From a candidate division FCPU426 bacterium (lineage in GTDB: Bacteria; Oederibacteriota; Muellerivitia; Muellerivitales; Muellerivitaceae), in assembly GCA_003136635.1 (NCBI GenBank), contig PLFD01000057.1, positions 120,136-184,135 on the forward strand: a stretch of DNA of 64,000 bases. Direction: 5' to 3'. A program made the translations under genes and the position numbers. Position 1 is the stretch's first letter. Each line of letters begins with the position of its first letter. Below are positions 1-9,105 of this stretch, piece by piece. A model generated the notes under the pieces. It was not told where the DNA came from. It did no database searches and worked only from the letters and a program-made list of their open reading frames with translations.

Positions 1-52
1 GGGCTCCCAGCAAAGACCCGCCTAAATTGCACCAGGCTTCCCAATGTTCCAT
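1..52 (-). CDS. Start of an unidentified gene, cut by window edge
   Basis: Only the first 17 codons are visible, beginning MEHWEAWCNLGGSLLGA. The ATG at 52 follows a purine-rich GAGGAAAGG and lies 25 bases after the stop of the YjdI-type gene on the same strand, so it is probably the next gene of the metal-handling operon. Too little is present to name a family. Confidence 0.4.
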   Translation of the reverse strand, partial: MEHWEAWCNLGGSLLGA

Positions 53-77
53 GCCGGCCTTTCCTCAAAACCATTTT

Positions 78-326
78 TTACATTAACCCTTTACCGGTTT
101 CGCGGGGAGGCCCGATGGAAAGAGCGGCTGAGGGACATTTGGCAACCTGGTCTTTGAGTTCCTGGGTGGTCGCCGCCATGGGGTCAATCCAGGGTTTGCG
201 GTTCGGATCAAACACGTCGGGCAGTCCCAAAAAACAGGCCCCGGCGTGGATACAAAGTTTGGGTTTCCAAACCACCGAAATTTCGCCGTTGGAATAATGT
301 TTTGTAATTTCTCTTTTCGATTCCAT
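78..326 (-). CDS. yjdI: YjdI-type divergent mono-cluster 4Fe-4S ferredoxin
   Basis: This 82-residue protein matches the Fer4_19/YjdI family of small iron-sulfur proteins. Cys25, His27 and Cys31 (CIHAGAC) and a later CPSAAL segment are the expected cluster ligands, and the spacer FDPNRKPWIDP is typical of the family. The ATG at 326 is preferred over an upstream in-frame codon because GGGGAGG lies just before it. It follows the P-type ATPase by 39 bases on the same strand. An electron-transfer or metal-stress role is inferred from context; the physiological role of YjdI proteins is not well established. Confidence 0.82.
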   Translation of the reverse strand: MESKREITKHYSNGEISVVWKPKLCIHAGACFLGLPDVFDPNRKPWIDPMAATTQELKDQVAKCPSAALSIGPPRETGKGLM

Positions 327-365
327 ATTTCCTCCCCTTTCTGAATAAACCAAGTCGCATTGGAA

Positions 366-2807
366 TTATAGCTTTATATTCTTTATCCGAAGCGAATTCA
401 AAATAACCGAAACCGAACTGAAACTCATGGCGGCTCCGGCCAAAACCGGGCTCAGTAAGATTCCAAAAAAAGGATACAACACACCCGCCGCCAGAGGAAC
501 TCCCAAAGCGTTATAAATAAAGGCGAAGAAAAGATTCTGGTGAATATTCTTCATCGCATAACGGCTCAAACAGATCGCCCGTTCAATACCCTTCAGATCG
601 CCTTTGACCAACGTCACTCCGGCGCTTTGCATCGCCACATCCGTGCCAGTACCCATAGCGATTCCTACCTGAGCTAGCGCCAAAGCGGGCGCGTCATTCA
701 CGCCATCTCCCGCCATAGCGACAATGCGGCCTTCGGCTTGCAATTTTTTAACTACATCCACTTTGCCTTCGGGAAGAACTCCCGCCACAACACCATCGAG
801 GTTGAGTTTCTTGGCGACCGCTTCGGCGGTAGTTTGGCTGTCGCCCGTGACCATCAACACTTTCAGACCCATCTTTTGAAGAGAATCTATTGCCTCAGGT
901 GTACTGTCTTTGATGGGATCGGCTACTCCTAGCAAACCAGCAATCTTACCTTCGACAACTATAAACATAACGGTCTGACCCTCTAATCGAAGAGACTCGG
1001 CTTTATCTTTAAAGATACCCGCCTCTACTTTTAAATCATCCAATATTTTGACGTTTCCCAAAGCCATCGGACGGCCATCTACCTTGCCCGATACCCCTTT
1101 ACCCGTAACCGAATTAAAATTCTGAACATCCGCCAAGGTGATTCCTTTTTGCTTGGCCCCATTAAGCATAGCTTCCGCTAAAGGATGTTCGCTTCCTTTT
1201 TCGAGACTCGCGGCTAGACGCAACAATTCCTCTTCTTTAAAACCATCCGCCGCGACAACTGTTTGAAGTTGAGGTTTGCCCTCAGTCAGGGTGCCTGTTT
1301 TATCGACTAGCAAAGTATCCACTTTTCTCAAGACTTCGAGAGCTTCCGCGTTTTTAAAAAGCACTCCCGCAGTCGCCCCTTTACCCATCGCCACCATGAC
1401 CGCCATGGGGGTCGCTAATCCCAGCGCACAGGGACAGGCGATAATGAGGACCGCGACCGCGTTGACCAAACCGTAAACCATGCGGGGTTGAGGCCCTGCC
1501 AGGGCCCAAACGAGAAAAGTCAAAACCGATACCGCCACCACAATGGGAGCAAAATAAGCCGAAATCGCGTCTGCCAGCTTTTGAATCGGCGCGCGGCTTC
1601 GTTGGGCTTCCGAAACCAATTGAATAATCCTTGAAAGCAAACTTTCGGCACCTACCTTCTCGGCCCGAATCAAAAGTGAGCCGGTGCCGTTAACCGTGGC
1701 GCCCACTACGGGGGAACCGGATTGTTTTTCCACCGGTATAGATTCTCCCGTCACCATGGATTCATCCACTGAACTAGAACCCTCCAAAACCACGCCATCC
1801 ACTGGTATCTTTTCCCCAGGCCGGACACGAATCTTGTCGCCTTTTTGAATTTGTTCCAGGGAAACATCTTGTTCGGAACCATCCCTACCCACCAACCGGG
1901 CTTTTTGTGGAGCCAAGTTCAGCAAAGCACGAATTGCCGAACCCGTCCGGCTTCGAGCCTTCAGTTCCATTACCTGGCCCAAAAGCACCAGAACGGTAAT
2001 GGAAGCCGCCGCCTCAAAGTAAACCGGAACTATTCCATTGGAGTCCCGGAAAGTCGCTGGAAAAAGACCGGGCGCGAGACTGGCGACCAGGCTGTAGAGA
2101 TAAGACACGGAAACGCCTAATCCGATCAGGGTGAACATATTTAAGCTTCGATGAACCAGCGATTGCCAGCATTTCATCAAAATCGGCCAACCGCCCCCGA
2201 GAACCACCAGCGTCGATAAAAGAGCTTCGAAATAGGACATGCGATCCATGGGCAAAATCTGTTGTAAGAAAGAACTGTGCAGTAATTCACCGAACATCGA
2301 AACCATGAGCGGCAATGTCAGAATCGCGCTGATCCAAAAACGCCGGGTCATGGAGTTGAGTTCACTTTTGTCTTCAGCGTTGGCCAGAGTAGGCGTAATC
2401 GGTTCCAACGCCATTCCACACTTGGGACAGTCTTCCGGATGATCCGAAAATACTTCAGGGTCCATGGGACAGAAATAACCAGTCTTAATTGAAGTGGGAG
2501 CAGGTTTGAGTATTGGGACCGGAACCAAAGAAGGGTTCAAGTATTTTTCGGGATCGTTCTTAAATTTTTCCAAACATCCTTTGCCGCAAAAATAATAGGT
2601 TTTGCCGTTTAATTCCAAAACGTTTTTAGCGGTGCTCGGGTCCACTTTCATCTTACAAAGGGGGTCAATTTCTTTGGGTTTAGCTTCAACAACCGGCGCT
2701 TTTAAAACTAAATCCATCCCGCATTTCGGGCATTTGCCCGGCTCCTCGGATGTCACTTCCAGGTGCATCGGACAGCTATAAAGATTTTTTGTCTGTTCTG
2801 GATTCAT
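366..2807 (-). CDS. copA: Copper/heavy-metal translocating P1B-type ATPase
   Basis: This inner-membrane pump of 813 residues exports copper or a similar soft metal with ATP. The N-terminus has no classical GMTCxxC domain. It carries instead a heavy-metal-binding zinc-ribbon-like module (residues 11-34, CPMH...CPKCGM), a YHS domain (about 47-90, with CGKGC) and a second CPMD...CPKCGM module (about 111-133). Then come the P-type signatures TGES (353-356), the transmembrane CPC metal site (458-460), the phosphorylation motif DKTGT (502-506), the HP motif (541-542) and GDGVNDAP (about 699-706). The ATG at 2807 is chosen over an upstream GTG because GTGAGGA precedes it at good spacing. It follows the small YHS/TRASH-like gene by 25 bases in the operon. 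Confidence 0.93.
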   Translation of the reverse strand: MNPEQTKNLYSCPMHLEVTSEEPGKCPKCGMDLVLKAPVVEAKPKEIDPLCKMKVDPSTAKNVLELNGKTYYFCGKGCLEKFKNDPEKYLNPSLVPVPILKPAPTSIKTGYFCPMDPEVFSDHPEDCPKCGMALEPITPTLANAEDKSELNSMTRRFWISAILTLPLMVSMFGELLHSSFLQQILPMDRMSYFEALLSTLVVLGGGWPILMKCWQSLVHRSLNMFTLIGLGVSVSYLYSLVASLAPGLFPATFRDSNGIVPVYFEAAASITVLVLLGQVMELKARSRTGSAIRALLNLAPQKARLVGRDGSEQDVSLEQIQKGDKIRVRPGEKIPVDGVVLEGSSSVDESMVTGESIPVEKQSGSPVVGATVNGTGSLLIRAEKVGAESLLSRIIQLVSEAQRSRAPIQKLADAISAYFAPIVVAVSVLTFLVWALAGPQPRMVYGLVNAVAVLIIACPCALGLATPMAVMVAMGKGATAGVLFKNAEALEVLRKVDTLLVDKTGTLTEGKPQLQTVVAADGFKEEELLRLAASLEKGSEHPLAEAMLNGAKQKGITLADVQNFNSVTGKGVSGKVDGRPMALGNVKILDDLKVEAGIFKDKAESLRLEGQTVMFIVVEGKIAGLLGVADPIKDSTPEAIDSLQKMGLKVLMVTGDSQTTAEAVAKKLNLDGVVAGVLPEGKVDVVKKLQAEGRIVAMAGDGVNDAPALALAQVGIAMGTGTDVAMQSAGVTLVKGDLKGIERAICLSRYAMKNIHQNLFFAFIYNALGVPLAAGVLYPFFGILLSPVLAGAAMSFSSVSVILNSLRIKNIKL

Positions 2808-2832
2808 CACAATCCTCACTTGCCAAACGGAT

Positions 2833-3120
2833 TTAATACATCAGACCTTCGTATCTTTTAAAGTCTTTTTCAACCTGCTTTCGACAATCGGAACAACAAA
2901 GTATGATTTTCTTGTCGTTGGAAAGAACGGCTTCGATCTCCTGACCCGGCTGGAGAACTTTTCCCGTAATCGGGCATACTTTGGCTTTCGGACCGACACC
3001 AGTGTCCGAAGTAACATTGGAGGGCTTGCCGCCTGACATGTTCACAGAACACTGCTTGTCATCATCCAGCATTTCGCCGAATAGCAGGATAAGCAACAAA
3101 ATGAGCAAAAATACTTTCAT
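2833..3120 (-). CDS. Small membrane-anchored YHS/TRASH-like metal-binding protein
   Basis: This 95-residue protein has an N-terminal hydrophobic segment (residues 2-16) that would anchor or export it. It continues with a CPITGKVL segment and a later CCSDCRK segment, the Cys spacing expected of YHS/TRASH-like metal-binding modules. The ATG follows AAGGTGGGG. It sits between the ABC ATPase and the copper ATPase genes, so a periplasmic metal chaperone or sensor role is likely. That role is inferred from motif and position only. Confidence 0.65.
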   Translation of the reverse strand: MKVFLLILLLILLFGEMLDDDKQCSVNMSGGKPSNVTSDTGVGPKAKVCPITGKVLQPGQEIEAVLSNDKKIILCCSDCRKQVEKDFKRYEGLMY

Positions 3121-3140
3121 CGCTTACCCCACCTTCCTCA

Positions 3141-3794
3141 TTAGACTCTTTTTTCTTCCTTCAAAATTTTTCCATCTTCCAAAGTCATCACCCGGTCCGC
3201 CTCATAGCCAAAGGCCATGTTGTGAGTGGTGATAATGATCGCCAACCCCTTCTGGGTTAGTTCTTTGAAAAGACCAAAGATTGACTCGCCGGTGGCTTTA
3301 TCCAAATTACCCGTGGGTTCATCGGCCACCAAAATTTTCGGCTCAATCATCAGAGCCCGTGCAATGGCTACCCTCTGCATCTGACCACCGGAAAGTTCTT
3401 TCGGTAAATGGCTGGCCCGGTCTAAAAGGCCCACCAACTTTAAAACTTCTTTTGTTCTCTGAGGATGGGGTTTTAGCCCCAAAAAGGTCAGAGGCAATTC
3501 CACATTTTCCATCACCGTCAGCGTAGGCAAAAGGTGGAACTGCTGAAATACAAACCCCAGCACTCCCCTTCGCACCTCAACCAACTGGTCTTCCGAAAGA
3601 CCGGTAACGGATTTCCCCGCCACTGTCATAGTGCCTTCCGTCGGGGCATCCAGACAGGAAAGTAAATTGATGAGAGTCGTTTTACCCGAACCCGAAGGCC
3701 CCAGCACCGAAACCATTTCGCCGGAGTGAATGGAAAAATCAACGCCGTCCAAGGCCTTAACCGTTTCCGAACCCCGATGGTAATGCCGCTTCAA
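3141..3794 (-). CDS. ABC transporter ATPase, MacB/LolD type, N-terminus apparently lost by frameshift
   Basis: The Walker A (GPSGSGKT), signature (LSGGQMQRVAIARAL) and Walker B (ILVADEPTG) motifs are intact, so this is the ATP-binding partner of the downstream-named MacB/FtsX-like permease. The readable frame can start only at a TTG (3794) without a ribosome site. A good start, ATG at 3809 preceded by GGAAGGGG two bases after the permease stop, reads MKTPLIEA, which is exactly how this family begins, but in another frame that stops 17 codons in. The two frames join at a short direct repeat TTGAA. The missing first strand fits a 14-bp deletion between such repeats, or an assembly collapse. Confidence 0.85.
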   Translation of the reverse strand: MKRHYHRGSETVKALDGVDFSIHSGEMVSVLGPSGSGKTTLINLLSCLDAPTEGTMTVAGKSVTGLSEDQLVEVRRGVLGFVFQQFHLLPTLTVMENVELPLTFLGLKPHPQRTKEVLKLVGLLDRASHLPKELSGGQMQRVAIARALMIEPKILVADEPTGNLDKATGESIFGLFKELTQKGLAIIITTHNMAFGYEADRVMTLEDGKILKEEKRV

Positions 3795-3811
3795 TGAGTG
3801 GTGTTTTCATG

Positions 3812-5074
3812 CTATACCCCTTCCCGAATGGATTCGACCGGCCTCATGGAAGCCGCCCGCCAGGCGGGATAGAGCCCCGCGAAAAAACCTAAAACCGCCG
3901 AACCCAGAATGGCGTAACCCACCACGCCCGGCGTGATTAAGACGATGGAACCCGAAACCCCAAAGTCCGCCAGAGACCTGATGGCCTTTTCCACTAGTCC
4001 CGACCCGAACCAGGCAAAGATGGAACCGATGACGGAGCCGAACAGACAAATGACCAAGGTTTCCAACCAGATGAGCTGGAAAATATCTCCCCGCCTCGCG
4101 CCAATGGCTTTCATGATGCCGATCTCACCCGTGCGCTCATAAACACTCATGAGAATGGTGTTGATGACGCCGATGAGCGCCACAATAACGGCGATCACCG
4201 CCACCGCCGCGATCATGGTTTGAGCGGTCGCCACCAGACTGATGAGAGTGGTTTTAACCTGCTGCAGACTGACCACCTGCACTTCGGGCAATTTGAGCCA
4301 TTTGTTTTCAAAATCCCTCATGGTGGCCGCGTTAAATTGTTTGAGTTTTAAACCCAGAATGGTTAATTGCCGGGGCCGATTGAAAGCCGACCGGGCCGAA
4401 TCCAGCGGCATAAAAACCGTGCCGTCATCCTGGGTGCCGGCCTGCGCCAGAATACCTACTACCTTAAACTGGCGATAAACCGCTTCGGTGTTTCCGTAAG
4501 GGGTAATATTGGCCTCAAAGGAATCACCCACCTGGCGGTGTTCAAACGCGGCGACTTCGGAGCCCAGCACTACCTCGTCCCGGCTTTGGGGTGAAAACCA
4601 TCTGCCCGAACCGGATTGAAACTTTAGCCAGGGTTTCATGGACAGAAAACTGGGAACATCGATACCGTTGATAATGGTAAAAGTTTTCTCGGAATCTTTA
4701 GCCGTCCCTTCTTTGAGGGCGATGCCCACAAAGATCGGCGTAATGCTTTCAATGTCCGGATCGTTTTTCACCTTTTCATAGGTGTCCCCCGGCAGGTACA
4801 TCAGCCCCGTACCGCCCTTGAGCATCAGTGTAGCCGCCTCGTAAGGACAGCCTTTGGCCATGATCATGACCTGAAAGCCCAGCATGTCGATGGAGCGATT
4901 AATGGCACCCTGATAGCCCATCACAAACCCGCCGAGGGAAACCGCCATCGCCACCGCCAGCCCTACCCCCGAGATGGTCAAGGCGGTTCGCACCATGCGC
5001 CGTCTTAAATTTTTAAATGCCAGCGAAACATAACGAAACAACGTGAAGTGATCTTCTTTTAATCGGGTATCCAT
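3812..5074 (-). CDS. ABC transporter permease, MacB/FtsX family
   Basis: This 420-residue inner-membrane protein has the family layout. It has one transmembrane segment near residues 28-52, a long periplasmic MacB_PCD-like region, then three C-terminal helices of the FtsX fold including the conserved MSVYERTGEIGIMKAIGA stretch. The ATG follows AGGAGAAACT. It pairs with the ATPase gene two bases downstream and follows the OB-fold protein by 8 bases. Such permeases use ATP to drive mechanical work on periplasmic or outer-membrane substrates rather than transport through the membrane. Metal or lipoprotein export is inferred from the operon. Confidence 0.88.
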   Translation of the reverse strand: MDTRLKEDHFTLFRYVSLAFKNLRRRMVRTALTISGVGLAVAMAVSLGGFVMGYQGAINRSIDMLGFQVMIMAKGCPYEAATLMLKGGTGLMYLPGDTYEKVKNDPDIESITPIFVGIALKEGTAKDSEKTFTIINGIDVPSFLSMKPWLKFQSGSGRWFSPQSRDEVVLGSEVAAFEHRQVGDSFEANITPYGNTEAVYRQFKVVGILAQAGTQDDGTVFMPLDSARSAFNRPRQLTILGLKLKQFNAATMRDFENKWLKLPEVQVVSLQQVKTTLISLVATAQTMIAAVAVIAVIVALIGVINTILMSVYERTGEIGIMKAIGARRGDIFQLIWLETLVICLFGSVIGSIFAWFGSGLVEKAIRSLADFGVSGSIVLITPGVVGYAILGSAVLGFFAGLYPAWRAASMRPVESIREGV

Positions 5075-5082
5075 AGTTTCTC

Positions 5083-5454
5083 CTATTTGAATTCAATGGC
5101 GGACGCAGCCAATTGATAGCCGTCGCCGTACTTTACAATTCGCCCTTCGACCCGGGCAGTGCGTCCGGTCTTCTGGGGTGCGGTGGTCAAGATGTCCTGC
5201 AGATCAATGCGCAAGGACTGATCGCCGTGATGAAAGTAAAAATAGCAGCCCGCCGCCTCGCATTGCTCAAAAACCACGCCTTCCAACGCCACTGTTTTTT
5301 TCATAAACCCTTTGGGGTTCTGGATGAGATCAGCCACTTCGGCCTTGGGCGCGCCGGTAAAAGTTCCGTATTGATTGGGCATTTGGGTGAAGCGATAAAC
5401 CCAAACCCCGCCCGCCAGTAAAATGATTCCGCACAAAATAAAAATAGCTTTCAT
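5083..5454 (-). CDS. Exported OB-fold-like protein of the metal operon
   Basis: This 123-residue protein has an N-terminal hydrophobic helix (residues 3-19), which makes it periplasmic or membrane anchored. The remainder reads like a small OB-fold of the tRNA-anti-like/DUF4920 kind: VALEGVVFEQC, CYFYFHHGDQSLRIDL and TARVEGRIVKYGDGYQL. Two Cys residues (CEAAGC) could bind metal or form a disulfide. The ATG follows AAGGAAAAATC. Its stop lies 8 bases before the permease start, so the two are co-transcribed. Function not known; the fold is a judgement by eye. Confidence 0.6.
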   Translation of the reverse strand: MKAIFILCGIILLAGGVWVYRFTQMPNQYGTFTGAPKAEVADLIQNPKGFMKKTVALEGVVFEQCEAAGCYFYFHHGDQSLRIDLQDILTTAPQKTGRTARVEGRIVKYGDGYQLAASAIEFK

Positions 5455-5530
5455 GATTTTTCCTTTTCTAAATGATTTGAGGATTTTGGACGGATCTCAC
5501 CCGTTGTTCGGGGGTTCATGGACAACCAGC

Positions 5531-5547
5531 TACGCCGAATAGGCGTA
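5531..5547. other. Short hairpin between first two metal-operon genes
   Basis: A perfect 6-bp inverted repeat, TACGCC/GGCGTA with a 5-base spacer, lies in the 119-base gap between the Cys-rich gene and the OB-fold gene. No T-run follows on the coding strand. It may be a processing or regulatory element, or chance. Confidence 0.3.
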
Positions 5548-5573
5548 CCTATCCCATAAACTCAACGGATGAA

Positions 5574-5933
5574 TCAGATTCTTAAGGAGAGTATTCCTCG
5601 AGGAGGAGAGGACGAAATAACGGAGGAAGGAATAGAAATAACCTGAAACAAAACCAACTGTTCAACAACCGCGACTACAACAAACGGTTCGGCTAAAACG
5701 TTGCTATGCAAAGCCGGAACTACTGAGGTTTGATCCATCGCCTTGCAATAGGGCTCTCGAGACTTTTGGGAATGGCAGCAGCCTTGTGAGCCGTCCATGT
5801 GATTCATACAGCAGACTTTCACCTCGGACGAACTTGTCCGAGTGGCGGAGCTGCAGATACCGCAGGGTGTCAGGGCGATGAGCACCCCGAGGATTAAAAC
5901 GAGTCGGCTGAGAAGTAAACTGATCTTTTTCAC
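5574..5933 (-). CDS. Small Cys-rich exported protein, probable metal binding
   Basis: This protein has 119 residues with a signal-like hydrophobic segment (residues 4-24). The middle is rich in Cys, His and Met (CCMNHMDGSQGCCH, then YCKAM), and there is a second hydrophobic stretch near residues 84-100. The pattern resembles short copper-related exported proteins, but I do not recognise a named family. It is the first gene of the minus-strand run that includes the MacB-like transporter and the copper ATPase. The start is GTG, with AGGG ten bases upstream. Confidence 0.55.
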   Translation of the reverse strand: MKKISLLLSRLVLILGVLIALTPCGICSSATRTSSSEVKVCCMNHMDGSQGCCHSQKSREPYCKAMDQTSVVPALHSNVLAEPFVVVAVVEQLVLFQVISIPSSVISSSPPRGILSLRI

Positions 5934-6046
5934 GCTTTAACCCTACCCACTTTTCCTCAAAATCGCAATGTGTCGGTCTTTATATACCCTATTGGACCAA
6001 AAAAGGTTTCAAGCTTGCTTGTATGACAAATAGCTATTCCCTAGTT

Positions 6047-7726
6047 TTACATTTCCATGACAACCGGCAGAATCATGGGACGGCGGTTTGACTTTTGGCT
6101 GTAAAATTTTTGAAGCGACTTGCGCATCATTTCTTTCACTGAATTCCAATCGGTATTTTTATCGAAATTTTCGCCATCCAAAGTGCGTTGAACCGCTTGT
6201 TTGGCCTCGTTCATCAGATCGTCCGACATACTTTCGGTAAAGCCGCGTGTGACCAGGTCCGGACCTCCCACAATTTTTCCCTGGGCCGTATCCACCGTAA
6301 TCATGGCCACCACGACCCCGTCCTGCGACAAATGCAGGCGGTCGCGCAAAACCACATTGCCCACATCGGCGATATGTTTGCCGTCGACCAAAATGATGCC
6401 TCCTTCGGATTCCTTTTCAATGTGGGCGTCATTCCCTTCGACAATAAACTTCTCGCCGTTTTCCAAGACAATCGTGTTATCACCCGCCACTCCCATTTCC
6501 TCAGCCAGGCGCGCGTGCAAAATCAAATGACGGTATTCGCCGTGAACCGGAATGAAATACTTGGGCTTCACCAAGGCCAGCATGATTTTCTGTTCTTCCC
6601 GGCAGGCGTGGCCCGACACATGGATTTCGGAGACCGCCTCATACAAAACCTCAGCGCCTTGGCGGTAAAGATGGTTAATGATGTTGGAAATGGAGCGTTC
6701 GTTGCCCGGAATGGTTCGGGCGGAAAGAATGACCATGTCGTCCGGCTGGAGCGAAATAAACTTATGGTCGCCCATGGCCATACGGGTAACCGAGCTCATC
6801 GGCTCTCCCTGGCTGCCAGTGGTGATGATGACGATTTCTTTGGGGTCCATGCCTTTCAGATTATCGGGTTGAACCAGCATGTTAGAGGGGATGTTCATAA
6901 AACCCAGATCGCTGGCGACCCTGGTGTTGCGGATCATGCTGCGGCCCATGATGCAGACCTTGCGGTTCACTTTTTTAGCCGCCTCGATCACCTGTTGAAC
7001 CCGGTGAATGTTGCTGGCAAAACAGGCCACAATAATGCGCTTCTTGGCCTTGGGGAATATACGCTCAAATTCCTCACCGACCACTTTTTCAGACAGGGTA
7101 TAGCCTTCACGCTCCACGTTGGTGGAATCGGACATCATCATCAAAACACCCTTGCTGCCGTAATCCGCGAAACGATTGAGATCGATGGGAATACCGTCGA
7201 TGGGAGTAGGATCGATTTTAAAATCGCCCGTATGAATGACCACGCCAACAGGAGTGGTGATTGCCAGACCGCAGGCGTCCACGATGCTGTGGGTGACGCG
7301 GATAAACTCAATATGAAAAGGGCCCAGATCAAAAGCGATTTTAGGGTCAACTTCAACAAAAACCGGCTGGTGCGGCAGTGAAAATTCTTCTAATTTGGCC
7401 TTCACAAAACCCAGGGTCAGTTTGGTGCCATAGATGGGTACGTTTAATTTTTGAAGCAAATAAGGCACTGCTCCAATATGGTCTTCATGACCATGGGTCA
7501 ATAGCACACCTTTAAGCCTGCCGGCGGTTTCCGCCAAAAAATTAAAATCGGGAATGATGTAGTCAATACCGGGATGCCGGTCGTCGGGAAACATCAGCCC
7601 CGCGTCGATCATCACCGCATCGCCGTCATACTCCAGCAACGCCATGTTTTTGCCGATTTCACCCAAACCACCCAGCGGAATAAACGAAAGTTTTCCCAAA
7701 TTCAATTTCCTTTGACCGCGTTTCAA
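6047..7726 (-). CDS. rnj: Ribonuclease J
   Basis: This 559-residue enzyme is a metallo-beta-lactamase-fold RNase of the J1/J2 family. It processes and degrades RNA with endonuclease and 5'-exonuclease activity in the cytoplasm. The family start SFIPLGGLGEIGKNM, the zinc motif HGHEDH (residues 78-83) and the beta-CASP region with SGHA (VSGHACREEQ) are clear. Length is as expected for the family. A strong terminator precedes it, so it is transcribed apart from the RRM gene upstream. Confidence 0.95.
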   Translation of the reverse strand: MKRGQRKLNLGKLSFIPLGGLGEIGKNMALLEYDGDAVMIDAGLMFPDDRHPGIDYIIPDFNFLAETAGRLKGVLLTHGHEDHIGAVPYLLQKLNVPIYGTKLTLGFVKAKLEEFSLPHQPVFVEVDPKIAFDLGPFHIEFIRVTHSIVDACGLAITTPVGVVIHTGDFKIDPTPIDGIPIDLNRFADYGSKGVLMMMSDSTNVEREGYTLSEKVVGEEFERIFPKAKKRIIVACFASNIHRVQQVIEAAKKVNRKVCIMGRSMIRNTRVASDLGFMNIPSNMLVQPDNLKGMDPKEIVIITTGSQGEPMSSVTRMAMGDHKFISLQPDDMVILSARTIPGNERSISNIINHLYRQGAEVLYEAVSEIHVSGHACREEQKIMLALVKPKYFIPVHGEYRHLILHARLAEEMGVAGDNTIVLENGEKFIVEGNDAHIEKESEGGIILVDGKHIADVGNVVLRDRLHLSQDGVVVAMITVDTAQGKIVGGPDLVTRGFTESMSDDLMNEAKQAVQRTLDGENFDKNTDWNSVKEMMRKSLQKFYSQKSNRRPMILPVVMEM

Positions 7727-7741
7727 ACGGGTCGATTTAAT

Positions 7742-7778
7742 AAAAAAACCTTCTCCAATTTTGAAGAAGGTTTTTTTT
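7742..7778 (-). terminator. Rho-independent terminator after the RRM gene
   Basis: The arms are AAAAAACCTTCT and AGAAGGTTTTTT, separated by about 10 bases and flanked by an A-run and a T-run. It lies between the stop of the RRM gene and the start of rnj, and would stop RRM transcripts; the symmetric runs could work in both directions. Confidence 0.8.
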
Positions 7779-7789
7779 GAATGACTTAA

Positions 7790-8404
7790 TCAGCGGTTAC
7801 CAAAATCATCGCCTCTATTTTTACTGCCATGATCCCTGTTGTTATGCTCGCGGCTGGTTCGTCTAAAATCTTTTCTTTGATTCATTCCCAGGCCTAGTTC
7901 ACTGCGCCAATCGCTGGAAGTTCCTTTATCACCTCTTTGACCCTGGCCGCCGCTCGGCCTGCCATAACTGCCTCGGCCCGATGAACCGCCAGGACCGCCG
8001 CTGCCGCCCGGCTTACCATAACTTCCGGAACCAGCGGGTTTGCTAAAGCCGCCATTGCGGGAACCTCTTTGATCGCCAAAACCACCGCCGCCGCGGTTTT
8101 CGCGGGGTCTGTTGTCGTTGGGTCTTCCGCCGGAGCCGCTAGGTCGTGGACGGTCCTCCGCGGGCTTAGCTTCTTTCACCGAAATATTGCGGGTTCCTAA
8201 AGTGGAACCGTCAAATTTCAAGATCGCCGCGTTACCTTCTAAATCCGTGGCCATTTCGATAAAACCAAAACCCTTGGATCGTCCCGTGGCCCTGTCAAAC
8301 ATCACTTTTACTTTTTCAACCCTGCCACATTGGGAAAAAAGTTCCTGCAATTTTTCATCCGTCATCTCATAAGGCAGACCGCCCACAAACAACCTTTTAC
8401 TCAT
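7790..8404 (-). CDS. RRM RNA-binding protein with Gly/Arg-rich tail
   Basis: This 204-residue protein has one RNA recognition motif (residues 1-83) with RNP2 (LFVGGL) and RNP1 (KGFGFIEM). A low-complexity tail rich in Gly, Ser, Arg, Asn and Pro (about 90-204) follows. This is the architecture of bacterial cold-inducible RNA-binding proteins, as in cyanobacterial Rbp. The ATG at 8404 follows GTGAGGACAAT and is better than the GTG four codons upstream. A role as RNA chaperone is inferred. The long leader (8405-8525) is A/T-rich and may be regulatory. Confidence 0.88.
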   Translation of the reverse strand: MSKRLFVGGLPYEMTDEKLQELFSQCGRVEKVKVMFDRATGRSKGFGFIEMATDLEGNAAILKFDGSTLGTRNISVKEAKPAEDRPRPSGSGGRPNDNRPRENRGGGGFGDQRGSRNGGFSKPAGSGSYGKPGGSGGPGGSSGRGSYGRPSGGQGQRGDKGTSSDWRSELGLGMNQRKDFRRTSREHNNRDHGSKNRGDDFGNR

Positions 8405-8525
8405 TATTGTCCTCACAAATAATTTTAATATTTAGTTTTCAAAAAACCGTGAACCAGTTTTGAAAAACACCCCGAAAATATTTTTGAACTACCGAAACTG
8501 CCACAAAACTTTATAAATCTTTTTT

Positions 8526-9098
8526 TTAATTTACTGCGGAGGTCCCAACCTTCTTCCACGTCATATCCAACTGAATAGGCACTGAATCTTCGATGGGGAC
8601 GCCGAGTAGAGAAGGAGGAGTAATGTCGAAAGCTTTCAAACTGAGCGAAATGACCGCTGTTACCCGAACCTGACCCGGCTCTAAGGATACCATTCCCAAC
8701 TTTACTTTTGAATAATTTACTTTCTGGCCGGCGAACAGGATTTCCAAATCAGCTGAAATTTCCTTGGGAATAGCCTTATTCGAAGGGTTTGGAAACACAA
8801 CATTAACCTGAATAAGCGGATCATCGGCCCCTTTGGTGATCTGGAGCATGTGAAGGTCGCGGTTGCTGTCGCCCGAATCAAAGCTTTTGACCGGCACCGC
8901 CACGATAAATTGGCACTTGGCGGCGGAGCAAATACCTTTGCCTCGCGCCTCGGTGCTTTTGCCGATCACATGGTGCAAGGGGTGGGTCACTTTGTAATCA
9001 ATTTCGGACTTATCCAAAACCCAGTTGCCTTTTAACTCTGAAGCAAATCCAAGAACCGGTAAAAGAAGTAGTAACAAAACGATCTTTCCAACTTTCAT
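8526..9098 (-). CDS. yceI: YceI-family periplasmic protein
   Basis: This 190-residue protein has a signal peptide (residues 1-19, ending FAS) and a YceI-like lipocalin-type beta-barrel: WVLDKSEIDYKVTHPLHHVIGKS, then VPVKSFDSGDSNRDLHML near residue 68, a family hallmark. YceI proteins bind isoprenoid or amphiphilic ligands and are often co-transcribed with a cytochrome b561. Here the upstream gene is a four-helix His-containing membrane protein 7 bases away, which fits that pairing. Confidence 0.85.
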   Translation of the reverse strand: MKVGKIVLLLLLLPVLGFASELKGNWVLDKSEIDYKVTHPLHHVIGKSTEARGKGICSAAKCQFIVAVPVKSFDSGDSNRDLHMLQITKGADDPLIQVNVVFPNPSNKAIPKEISADLEILFAGQKVNYSKVKLGMVSLEPGQVRVTAVISLSLKAFDITPPSLLGVPIEDSVPIQLDMTWKKVGTSAVN

Positions 9099-9105
9099 AA
9101 TGCTC

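Noticed and set aside
6188..7381. 397-residue plus-strand frame opposite rnj
   Set aside because: RNase J on the minus strand is certain, and the antisense frame shows no family motif.
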